Positions 1 to 6,826 of a DNA stretch of 10,031 nt are shown one piece after another (the first letter of the stretch is position 1; every line of letters starts with the position of its first letter). Where the stretch lies: contig JAYSUQ010000201.1 in NCBI GenBank assembly GCA_043718985.1, positions 1 to 10,031 on the forward strand. The letters are read 5' to 3'. Under the pieces are notes generated by a model. That model did no database searches. It saw only the letters and a list, made by a program, of their open reading frames with translations, and was not told the origin of the DNA. This DNA is from UBA4416 sp043718985. Its GTDB lineage: Bacteria > Bacteroidota > Bacteroidia > B-17B0 > Aurantibacillaceae. The translations under genes were made by a program, and so were the position numbers.

Positions 1-786
1 AAAATGAACTCCCAAAAACGGAAACTCAGGGTTAGGTACTGGGTAAATTAAATTTTTAACCTTGCCTCTACCCTGTTCTGTTAAATCATAATAATCGCCC
101 CTAAAACCAACTATGGCCGAATCTGTTTTAACATTATCTTTTTTTGTAATTCTATCGGCTTGTAACCCTGCACACGATATAATGTGTTTAGCATTAAAAA
201 TACCTTTTTCGGTAATAACATTAGTTGTATTATTAACCTTATCAAAACCAATAACTTTATAACTTGTTAACACTTTACTCCCATTGTTTTTAGCCTGTAT
301 TAACTCAACATATTTGCGAGCAACATCTGCATAATCTATAATGCCAGTACAAGGCACCCAAATGCCAGCAATGCCTTTGCAATGTGGTTCTATTTCGGTT
401 ATGCGTTTCGCGTCTATTAATTCAATTCCCTCTACACCATTTGCAACACCGTTTTCAAATACTTTTTTCATGTGAGCTAATTCGCTTTCGTGTGTTGCTA
501 CAATAATTTTACCACATAAATCGTGAGCAATATTGTGTTCCTTAACAAAGCTCATTAATTCTCGCCTACCCTCAACACACTTAATTGCCTTATAAGAACC
601 TGGCTTATAATATATACCTGAGTGAATAACGCCCGAGTTGTGACCTGTTTGGTGTGCGGCAACTTCATTTTCTTTTTCTAAAACTAATATTGTTTTAGTA
701 GGATTTTGATTGGTTAATTTATAAGCAGTAGCCAAACCAACAATACCGCCGCCAACAATAATAATATCAAAATTTAAATTATTCAT
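1..786 (-). CDS. lhgO: L-2-hydroxyglutarate oxidase (LhgO/L2HGDH family), 3' part missing
   Basis: FAD-dependent enzyme oxidising L-2-hydroxyglutarate to 2-oxoglutarate; in E. coli the electrons go to the membrane quinone pool (family knowledge). The ATG is at 786-784 and the frame stays open to base 1, giving the first 262 residues of a protein that usually has about 400; the C-terminal third lies off the window. Seen in the translation: a Rossmann dinucleotide motif GGGIVG at residues 12-17, the acidic Glu37 ending the second beta strand, the flavin-contact stretch HQTGHNSGVIHSGIYY (45-60), FRGDYY (228-233) and YPVPNPEFPFLGVHF (248-262). These segments match my recollection of E. coli LhgO (YgaF) and human L2HGDH nearly word for word. 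The start sits right at the Rossmann strand as in homologues. It diverges from the FAHD1-like gene across 102 bp. Family assignment is very secure; substrate is inferred from the family. Confidence 0.93.
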   Translation of the reverse strand, partial: MNNLNFDIIIVGGGIVGLATAYKLTNQNPTKTILVLEKENEVAAHQTGHNSGVIHSGIYYKPGSYKAIKCVEGRRELMSFVKEHNIAHDLCGKIIVATHESELAHMKKVFENGVANGVEGIELIDAKRITEIEPHCKGIAGIWVPCTGIIDYADVARKYVELIQAKNNGSKVLTSYKVIGFDKVNNTTNVITEKGIFNAKHIISCAGLQADRITKKDNVKTDSAIVGFRGDYYDLTEQGRGKVKNLIYPVPNPEFPFLGVHF

Positions 787-798
787 TTTTTAAAAATA

Positions 799-806
799 CA
801 AAAATA
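799..806 (-). promoter_or_regulatory. Candidate Bacteroidota -7 element for the lhgO gene
   Basis: Read on the minus strand this is TATTTTTG, a match to the Bacteroidota -7 consensus TAnnTTTG, 12 bp before the ATG at 786. That would give a leader of only a few bases. I see no clear TTTG-type -33 element at the usual distance upstream (about 824-832 on the plus strand), and the region is very AT-rich, so a chance match is possible. Confidence 0.4.
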
Positions 807-842
807 TTTATTTAAATAAATGTTTTTTACTCGGTTGATTGT

Positions 843-871
843 TTTGATTTATGAAGTAATTAGTAACTTTG
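843..871 (+). promoter_or_regulatory. Candidate Bacteroidota promoter for the FAHD1-like gene
   Basis: TAACTTTG at 864-871 fits the Bacteroidota -7 consensus TAnnTTTG exactly, and a TTTG at 843-846 lies 17 bp upstream as a possible -33 element. Transcription would begin around 876-880, leaving a leader of about ten A-rich bases before the ATG at 889. There is no Shine-Dalgarno sequence, as is usual in this phylum. No operator-like inverted repeat was seen between the two divergent genes. Confidence 0.6.
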
Positions 872-888
872 AAACAAAAAAATAAACA

Positions 889-1500
889 ATGAAAATTATT
901 TGTATAGGACGTAATTATGCCGAACATGCTAAGGAATTAAAAAACGAACTGCCAACCGAACCTGTATGGTTTATGAAACCAGATACCGCTTTATTAAAAG
1001 ATGGCGAACCATTTTATTATCCTGAATTTACTACTGATTTGCATCACGAAATTGAAATTGTTTTAAAGATATGTAAAGTTGGCAAACACATTGATGAGCA
1101 ATTTGCCTATAAATATTTTGATGAAATTAGTGTGGGTATTGATTTTACTGCCCGCGATGTGCAAAATAAGTGTAAAGAAAAAGGCTTGCCTTGGGAAAAA
1201 GCCAAAGCCTTTGATGGCTCGGCACCTATTGGCAAATTTATAAAAAAAGAATTATTAGGTAATTTATTAAACTTAAATTTTGAATTAAAAGTAAACCAAA
1301 GCACCCGTCAACTTGGTAACACAAGTGATTTATTATTTAGTTTTGATAAAGTAATTGCCCATATTTCAAAATACGTAACTTTAAAAGTTGGCGATTTAAT
1401 TTATACAGGAACACCTGTTGGCGTTGCTGCCGTAGCAATTGGAGATAAATTACAATGTTACCTACAAGGCGAATTGAATTTTGAATTTGAAATTAAATAA
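889..1500 (+). CDS. FAHD1-like fumarylacetoacetate hydrolase family protein
   Basis: A 203-residue, single-domain member of the FAH superfamily, closest by eye to FAHD1 (acylpyruvate hydrolase/oxaloacetate decarboxylase; enzymes of this family are also linked to keto-enol conversion of oxaloacetate). Seen: GRNYAEHAKEL at 7-17, with His13 and Glu16 at the positions of the FAHD1 catalytic His/Glu pair; the metal ligands Glu54 and Glu56 in LHHEIEI (51-57) and Asp85 in GIDFTARDVQ (83-92); GLPWEKAKAFD (99-109) with Lys106; and TGTPVGV (173-179). All Mg/Mn-binding and catalytic positions known for FAHD1 appear intact and the length is normal for the short FAH type. It is transcribed away from the LhgO gene, another enzyme acting around TCA-cycle acids. 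Its stop codon abuts the stop of the convergent SiaC-like gene. The family call is firm; the exact substrate (oxaloacetate, acylpyruvates or a catechol-pathway intermediate) cannot be settled from sequence. Confidence 0.9.
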   Translation: MKIICIGRNYAEHAKELKNELPTEPVWFMKPDTALLKDGEPFYYPEFTTDLHHEIEIVLKICKVGKHIDEQFAYKYFDEISVGIDFTARDVQNKCKEKGLPWEKAKAFDGSAPIGKFIKKELLGNLLNLNFELKVNQSTRQLGNTSDLLFSFDKVIAHISKYVTLKVGDLIYTGTPVGVAAVAIGDKLQCYLQGELNFEFEIK

Positions 1501-1911
1501 TTAATTATTAGGAATTATATTAAATTTTAAACCTGCTAATTTTTCATATTCTTGTCCAGTATCTAACATATCTTCATCTTCAACATCATAAAACCAATTA
1601 ATGGTTAAGTTAATTTTTGTTGCTTTTTTTGATATGATTGAAAGTTTTTCTAACACATCTAATAATTTTTTAGCGGTTGATGAGTTAAAATATTCTAACT
1701 TAAAATTTACAACAATATTAATTGCCGATTCATTTATGCTTTCTAAATAAAAAACATAAGGCCCATACTCTTCAATCCATTTATTAATTGGGTCAAAAAA
1801 ATGATTAATATTTTCGGGACGAGATTCGCCAACAAATTCAATTAAATGTTTTTCGTGATTTAGTAACACACTTGGTGTAAATTCGGTAGCATCAATATTA
1901 TAAATGGTCAT
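1501..1911 (-). CDS. siaC: SiaC-family regulatory phosphoprotein (DUF1987)
   Basis: A 136-residue protein of the DUF1987/SiaC family, a STAS-like (anti-anti-sigma-type) phosphoprotein. In Pseudomonas aeruginosa SiaC is phosphorylated by SiaB and dephosphorylated by SiaA, and its unphosphorylated form activates the diguanylate cyclase SiaD (family knowledge). Seen: the family opening IDATEFTPSVLLNHEK (6-21), ESRPENINHFFDPINKWIEEY (29-49), the strand-turn segment KLEYFNSSTAKKLLDVLEKL (71-90) and the WFYDVEDEDMLDTGQEY region (106-122). By alignment from memory, the Pseudomonas phospho-Thr68 in a YLNTSS-type motif falls on Ser77 of YFNSST, so the acceptor would be a serine. It is the last gene of the minus-strand run, 10 bp after the SiaB-like gene. 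No SiaD cyclase is visible, so the output is unknown. Confidence 0.88.
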   Translation of the reverse strand: MTIYNIDATEFTPSVLLNHEKHLIEFVGESRPENINHFFDPINKWIEEYGPYVFYLESINESAINIVVNFKLEYFNSSTAKKLLDVLEKLSIISKKATKINLTINWFYDVEDEDMLDTGQEYEKLAGLKFNIIPNN

Positions 1912-1921
1912 AGGTTTAAAA

Positions 1922-2452
1922 TTAAGAAATTTTTATTTCTAATAAAAAAAAATGTTCTATTTCGTTAAATTGTTTTATGGTAGATTTTAGTGTGTTGTTT
2001 GATTTAATTATGATATCATATAAACCTAAGCCTGCACCGCCTTTATCTGAAATTTTTGTTTCTTTAATTTTTTTACGGTAGTTAGATTTTATTTCGTCAA
2101 TTGTTTGGTTTTTAAACGAATCTAATAAATAATTCATTTTTCCACTATCATTCCAATTTATTACGTTTCCTATAATTAGTTCAAACTCATTATTTTTATT
2201 ATTTAAAATATAAAATGCAGGGTTGCTTTCTTTGTTAAACGAATGCCTAACAACATTTTCAAAACATTCGTTAATAATATGAAAACATCGTTTTTTGGCT
2301 TTAGTATTTTTGCTAACCGAATTTAAATCGTGCTTAATTATTTTTAATAACGATGTTGTTGTTTCAAAATCAAACTGCCCAATAAACGAATTTATGGTTT
2401 CGGCATTTAAAAATTGATTGTAACTTTCAAATATGTGCGAATGTTTAATCAT
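1922..2452 (-). CDS. siaB: SiaB-family protein kinase (HATPase fold)
   Basis: A 176-residue GHKL/HATPase-fold protein of the SiaB family (DUF6272), which phosphorylates SiaC in Pseudomonas. Seen: an N-box NECFENVVRHS at 61-71, with Glu62 and Asn66 at the Mg-ATP positions, and a G-box DKGGAGLGLYDI at 136-147, the glycine-rich ATP lid. No membrane segment, His phosphoacceptor or receiver domain is present, so this is an anti-sigma-kinase-like partner-switch kinase and not a two-component sensor. The start codon is 9 bp after the stop of the TPR-SpoIIE phosphatase gene and the SiaC-like target follows after 10 bp, the arrangement expected for a phosphatase-kinase-substrate cassette. The A-rich leader has no Shine-Dalgarno sequence. 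Confidence 0.87.
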   Translation of the reverse strand: MIKHSHIFESYNQFLNAETINSFIGQFDFETTTSLLKIIKHDLNSVSKNTKAKKRCFHIINECFENVVRHSFNKESNPAFYILNNKNNEFELIIGNVINWNDSGKMNYLLDSFKNQTIDEIKSNYRKKIKETKISDKGGAGLGLYDIIIKSNNTLKSTIKQFNEIEHFFLLEIKIS

Positions 2453-2461
2453 TATGCAGTC

Positions 2462-4789
2462 TTAAAATTTAATACCCATCACACACATATCATCAATTTG
2501 ACTATATGCTTGTTTCCATTTTTGCATTGTTTCATCAATTACGTTTTGTTGCAAATGCATTGGTAAATTTGCGTTATCAATAAACATGTTTTTAAATGGT
2601 TTATAAAAAAACTTTTTACCATTATCGCCTCCTTTTTGATCGGGATAACCATCAGTAAATAAATAAATTGAATCATTTTTCAAAATATCAATTTCTTTAT
2701 TGGTATACAAATCAGTGGCATTTGGTTTTCCCATAATAATGGCATCTCCTTTAATTTCGGTTAACTCTCCGTTTCTAATATGATACAAACAATTAAATGC
2801 CCCCGACATAGTAATTTTATTTAATTGTTTATTGTAAGCGCAAAGCGTTAGTTCCATACCATCTGTTATTTTTTCGTTACCCTTATTTAAACTTTCGTTT
2901 AATTTAATAGTTAACTGATTTAAAATTTGGGCGGGGTTTGCATTATTGTTATTGTTGGTTATTTGCTCTAATAAATTATGTGCAAAAATAGTCATAAATG
3001 CACCTGGTACGCCGTGGCCTGTGCAATCGGCTACGGCAAACAATGTAGTAAATTGATCAACTTTTTTTAACCAATAAAAATCGCCACTAACAATATCTTT
3101 AGGTTTAAAATAAATAAAATAATTGTTAAATGCGTTACTCAAACTTTCGTTTGATGGCAAAATGGCTTGTTGTAATTTACTTGCATAATCAATAGATTGG
3201 GTAATGTGGTTGTTTTTTATTTCTAATAAATTACGTTGTTTTGTTATTTGTTCTTCAGCTTCTTTTAATTGAGTTATATCCGAATCTATAAAAACAACTT
3301 TATCTATTTCCCCATTTTTATAAATGGGTGTAAGGGTTGTTTGTATCCATTGGTTTTTTGTTTTATCATTATAAATTTGCCCAATATAATTTATTGATGT
3401 TTTTGTTGTTACGGCAGTATTAAAAATTTGTTCTATATCACTATTCGAACTTAATTTTTTTACATTTATTTCGCCACTATTAGTAATAGCTACTAAGTTT
3501 GTATCGTAAAGCCTTTCAAAACCTTTGTTAAGCCAATTAATTTCGCCATTTGCATTTGCAATCATTACCGCATTATTTGTTTCGCTGGCTACAATTGATA
3601 ATTTTTCTAACTCTATTTTTTGATTTGATAAAATTGTATTTGTTTTTTTACGCTGTATGTTGCTTTTTATAAATAATAATAAAATAATAAAAACTAAGCT
3701 AAATACTATTAAGCCCACAAATAATACTTGTTTTTGCTTTTGCTTATCGGCTTCGGTAATTGCTGTTGTTACGGCTTCTTTAATTTCAAAATTAGTTTGC
3801 ATTAATTTTAATTCGCCTTTGTTTTTTATTTCTTGTCCAACAATACTGTCGTTTAATTTAAAAAACAAATCGCTTGCTACTAAAGCTTGCTTGTAATTAC
3901 CTGTAACTTCGTATAATTTTTTAAGTGTAAAACAAAAGTTTTCAAAATTGTATAAATTCGATTTAGCAACAACTTCAATTTCTGGCAAAAAGAGTTCTGC
4001 TTCTTTGTATTTTTTATCGGCAATTAATAATTTTAATTTAACCGACTGTAAAATGTATAAGTCTTTATTAGTTAAAACTGTTTTAGATGTTGTGTAAAGT
4101 TTATACCCATTTTGCATATAATGCTTACTCGAATCTAAATTATTTAACTTAAAATAAATTTCGGATAAATTACCGAGTGTTACAATTGCAAATTTTTTAT
4201 TATTTAAATTTAACGAACTTGGTAACGATTTTTTATAGTAAAAAATACTACTATCATTTAATAGCATGTAGCTGTATAACGTTGCTAGGTTATTATAATC
4301 TAACATTATTTGTTGTGGTAAACCTAATGTAATATCTAGGTTTAGCGATTTTCTAAAATTTATTTTAGCTAAGTTATACTTTTGTAATTTCATATAAATT
4401 ACAGCCAAATTATTGTAAACCGATGAGTTTATATCTGCATCTATAATTTTATTTTTTTCTAAAATTGATATTGCTTTTAAATAATTATCAATAGCATCGA
4501 GGTATTTTGTGTTAAACGAAAAGAAATATCCTAAATTATTATACGCTTGTGCCTCTTGGCTTAAAATAAATTTAGTTTTAGTTTTATTAATAGTAGTAAT
4601 ATTTAAAACTTTTTCGGCATATTGTTTAATATCAGCTTCTTCACATAACTCTGATGCTAAATTTGCGCAACTTATTTTTATCGAATCTGAGGTATTCGAA
4701 TTATAAATTGCCATTAACGAATCAATACTTTGAGATTTAGAATCTAAAAAAAAACAAACTATTGTTATCGTAAAAATATACTTAATCAT
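2462..4789 (-). CDS. TPR-PAS sensor with SpoIIE/PPM serine phosphatase domain (SiaA-like role)
   Basis: A 775-residue membrane sensor phosphatase. Layout seen: signal peptide or N-terminal anchor (1-20, MIKYIFTITIVCFFLDSKSQ); about seven helical TPR-type repeats (roughly 35-330), with hallmarks such as YNNLGYFF (83-90) and YNNLAVIYMKLQKYNLA (125-141); one transmembrane helix (354-375); a PAS/PAC domain (about 395-505, ending in VVFIDSDITQLKEAE); a coiled linker (505-540, with IDYASKLQQAILP typical of these phosphatases); and a SpoIIE/PP2C-type domain (555-775). Metal-site aspartates are present in VSGD (Asp570), ADCTGHGVPGAFM (Asp588), FTDG (Asp713) and QIDDM (766-767), so it should be active. 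The TPRs would face the periplasm and the PAS and phosphatase domains the cytoplasm. Directly followed by SiaB- and SiaC-like genes, it most likely dephosphorylates the SiaC-like protein. Pseudomonas SiaA has a different sensor region, so the orthologous gene name is not given. Confidence 0.88.
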   Translation of the reverse strand: MIKYIFTITIVCFFLDSKSQSIDSLMAIYNSNTSDSIKISCANLASELCEEADIKQYAEKVLNITTINKTKTKFILSQEAQAYNNLGYFFSFNTKYLDAIDNYLKAISILEKNKIIDADINSSVYNNLAVIYMKLQKYNLAKINFRKSLNLDITLGLPQQIMLDYNNLATLYSYMLLNDSSIFYYKKSLPSSLNLNNKKFAIVTLGNLSEIYFKLNNLDSSKHYMQNGYKLYTTSKTVLTNKDLYILQSVKLKLLIADKKYKEAELFLPEIEVVAKSNLYNFENFCFTLKKLYEVTGNYKQALVASDLFFKLNDSIVGQEIKNKGELKLMQTNFEIKEAVTTAITEADKQKQKQVLFVGLIVFSLVFIILLLFIKSNIQRKKTNTILSNQKIELEKLSIVASETNNAVMIANANGEINWLNKGFERLYDTNLVAITNSGEINVKKLSSNSDIEQIFNTAVTTKTSINYIGQIYNDKTKNQWIQTTLTPIYKNGEIDKVVFIDSDITQLKEAEEQITKQRNLLEIKNNHITQSIDYASKLQQAILPSNESLSNAFNNYFIYFKPKDIVSGDFYWLKKVDQFTTLFAVADCTGHGVPGAFMTIFAHNLLEQITNNNNNANPAQILNQLTIKLNESLNKGNEKITDGMELTLCAYNKQLNKITMSGAFNCLYHIRNGELTEIKGDAIIMGKPNATDLYTNKEIDILKNDSIYLFTDGYPDQKGGDNGKKFFYKPFKNMFIDNANLPMHLQQNVIDETMQKWKQAYSQIDDMCVMGIKF

Positions 4790-4797
4790 TTTTTATG

Positions 4798-5757
4798 TTA
4801 TTTATTTTTAAATCTTAAATCGGTTAATGATTTTAAAAATGCTTCTAAATCTTGTTTTTCTTGTTCGGTTAAATTGAGTGGTTTTTCCAATAAACTATCG
4901 CGGTTTATAGCATTAAAAATTAGTTTACTTGGGTCGTTGTAATAATCAATAACTTGGCGCAGTGTTGTAAACATACCGTTATGCATGTATGGCTTTGTTA
5001 ATGTTACATTGCGCAAGCCTGGTGTTTTAAATTTACCAATATCAGTTTGTTTTTTTGTAACATAATAACGTGCGCTATCATTAAACTCAATACCATTAAA
5101 TATTCCAATATTTTTAAATTTATCGCCTGTAAAATCGGGTCCAAAATGGCAATCAAAGCACTTGCCTTTATTATTAAATATTTGTTGACCTCGTTTTGCT
5201 GCATCGCTAAATAAGGTGGTATCTTTTTTATTCATGTAATTATCAAAGGCCGAATTACCTGTTTCTAGCGTTTTTTCGTAAGCTACAAGTGCATCTATGC
5301 AATTTTTACTATTTGGTATTTCGTTAACTATTTTTTTAAAAAAAGCAGTGTATTGTTTATGCTTTCTTAATTTATTCACCAGCTCGGTTAATGGCAAATT
5401 CATTTCAATGGGATTTTCTATTGGTCCCACGGCTTGTGTTTCTAAACTTTCTGCTCGGCCATCGTAAAAATAAAAACTACGCGAACTTTGGTTCATCGCA
5501 CTTGGTGTGTTTCTTGCTCCTTTTAAACTATCAACGCCAAAACTAAATGGCACATTATCGGCAAATGCAAATTCGGGTTTGTGGCACGATGCACAACTAA
5601 CTTTATTATTGATTGATAAAATGGAATCGAAAAAAAGTAATTCGCCTAACTCTTCTAAAGTGTTTGGTTCTTTTAATGTTTTAACATTTGAAATTTTATC
5701 ATTAGTGCAACTTATTATAAAAAATAAACTAACAACAAGTAGTATTAAATGTTTCAT
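4798..5757 (-). CDS. Di-heme cytochrome-c peroxidase/MauG-family lipoprotein
   Basis: A 319-residue secreted c-type cytochrome with two haem sites, CASCH (55-59) and CFDCH (200-204), the hallmark of the bacterial cytochrome-c peroxidase/MauG superfamily. The N-terminus is a lipoprotein signal with lipobox FIIS-Cys17, so the protein is probably lipid-anchored, facing the periplasm. Other family segments: FDSILSINNKVSCASCH, YDGRAESLETQAVGPIENPIEM (98-119), with Gln108 and Glu118 where the catalytic pair of P. aeruginosa CcpA falls, and TPGLRNVTLTKPYMHNGMFTTL (245-266), with Met258 as likely axial ligand of the electron-transfer haem. The CcpA distal His71 aligns with Val75 and the inter-haem Trp94 with Tyr98; the protein has no tryptophan at all. 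Peroxide reduction is the default family function, but MauG-like protein oxidation is possible. It sits 16 bp after the PorP-like gene and 8 bp before the phosphatase gene. Confidence 0.9.
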   Translation of the reverse strand: MKHLILLVVSLFFIISCTNDKISNVKTLKEPNTLEELGELLFFDSILSINNKVSCASCHKPEFAFADNVPFSFGVDSLKGARNTPSAMNQSSRSFYFYDGRAESLETQAVGPIENPIEMNLPLTELVNKLRKHKQYTAFFKKIVNEIPNSKNCIDALVAYEKTLETGNSAFDNYMNKKDTTLFSDAAKRGQQIFNNKGKCFDCHFGPDFTGDKFKNIGIFNGIEFNDSARYYVTKKQTDIGKFKTPGLRNVTLTKPYMHNGMFTTLRQVIDYYNDPSKLIFNAINRDSLLEKPLNLTEQEKQDLEAFLKSLTDLRFKNK

Positions 5758-5773
5758 ATTATAAGTTACTCGG

Positions 5774-6814
5774 TTAATCTATTTTAGGCTCATTACCTAA
5801 ACCTTTACCATAACCAGGCGATGTGTTAAAACGAAGGCTAATTTCTAAGCCACCTTGTTTTTTAGATACATTTGTTAATTTTGATAAGTTAATATCATAG
5901 CTTAAACCTATGGCATATTTAGTCCATTGCAACATAACGGCTGGTATTAAAGCATCGCCAAAACGATAATTAGCACCTACAGCAATAGCAGCACTTTTTT
6001 TTAAGTTGGTTCTTACCGATGCGTCTGATAAAATATATTTAAACATGCAACCAACATTTATTTCTTGTGCTGGGCCTTGCAAAACATATAATAAATTAGG
6101 CATAATGGCAACTCCAGCATCTTTTACTCCAATATCAAAATTGGCATGTGCAGTATATTTTATAGGTGTTTTGGCAGGATGCCCGTAATAAAAACCGCTT
6201 CGTGGCGAGTTATAATGAAATACCGATGCTCCTAAATTAAATTTCATACCATCTTGCGCACTAATAAATCGTTCGCTTTTTGCATAACAATAAGCAACTC
6301 CTGCCGAAAAATCGGGCTGTATAAACGAATTATAAGTTATGCCTTCGCCCGATGCAATTGTGGCATCGTGTTGGTAGTTATCATATTGGCTTTGCCATTT
6401 ACCATTACTAACATTTACCGATCGGTAATTAATACCACCACCTAAACCTGCCGAAAATTTAGCCGATTCGGATACTTTTACAATGTAATTTAACCCAACG
6501 TGAGCTACAATACTTCCTAAACTTAAATCGCCTGCTTTATCATTTAAAATTGATAATGAGGTGCCAAAATATCCTTTTTTTAACTTTTCGTGATTAACTG
6601 CTTTTTCAATACTAATACCGTACGTTTTAAACGGGCTAGATATGCTTGCCCATTGGTTTTTATAATTTGCAATTGCTCTAATATCATAACTTGTGCAGCT
6701 TAGCGCTGGGTTTAAAACTACGGGGGTTTCATTAAATTGCGAAAAATGAATATCCTGAGCTTTAACAACTGTAACAGCTGATAGTAGTATTCCTATTAAA
6801 AATATTTTTTTCAT
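5774..6814 (-). CDS. PorP/SprF-family type IX secretion system membrane protein
   Basis: A 346-residue outer-membrane beta-barrel protein of the PorP/SprF family. Proteins of this group work with T9SS substrates carrying type B (CHU_C) C-terminal domains; SprF, for instance, is needed for SprB secretion in Flavobacterium johnsoniae. Seen: an Sec signal peptide with a likely cut after Ala19 (VVKA-QDIHFSQF); the family signature DIHFSQFNETPVVLNPALS (21-39) near the mature N-terminus; NYKNQWASI shortly after; repeated amphipathic glycine/aromatic strands; and a typical late segment LGASVFHYNSPRSGFYYG. It begins 12 bp after the stop of the giant CHU_C adhesin, the usual pairing of substrate and dedicated partner, and is followed 16 bp later by the haem lipoprotein. 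Many paralogues occur per genome, so I give the family and no symbol. The length is normal and it looks intact. Confidence 0.92.
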   Translation of the reverse strand: MKKIFLIGILLSAVTVVKAQDIHFSQFNETPVVLNPALSCTSYDIRAIANYKNQWASISSPFKTYGISIEKAVNHEKLKKGYFGTSLSILNDKAGDLSLGSIVAHVGLNYIVKVSESAKFSAGLGGGINYRSVNVSNGKWQSQYDNYQHDATIASGEGITYNSFIQPDFSAGVAYCYAKSERFISAQDGMKFNLGASVFHYNSPRSGFYYGHPAKTPIKYTAHANFDIGVKDAGVAIMPNLLYVLQGPAQEINVGCMFKYILSDASVRTNLKKSAAIAVGANYRFGDALIPAVMLQWTKYAIGLSYDINLSKLTNVSKKQGGLEISLRFNTSPGYGKGLGNEPKID

Positions 6815-6826
6815 ATCTTTTTTATT

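Noticed and set aside
827..836. TTACTCGGTT shared by the intergenic regions at 827-836 and 5766-5775
   Set aside because: A 10-base match between two sites is expected many times by chance in a 10-kb AT-rich window; it is not palindromic and its position relative to genes differs.
1496..1509. 14-bp AT-only palindrome as a bidirectional terminator
   Set aside because: It has no loop, no G or C in the stem and no clear U tract on either strand, so it would not make a stable hairpin.
3657..3896. Small plus-strand open frame opposite the phosphatase gene (others at 4509-4706, 5507-5764, 6006-6188 and 6254-6445)
   Set aside because: Each lies wholly or almost wholly opposite a well-supported gene, has no recognisable domain and no promoter element in front of it; the composition reflects the opposite coding strand.
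4746..4754. Nine-base homopolymer inside the phosphatase signal-peptide codons (a similar one at 1944-1952 in the SiaB-like gene) as a phase-variation tract
   Set aside because: Runs of this length are expected by chance in such AT-rich coding DNA, and both frames are intact; there is no sign of variation.
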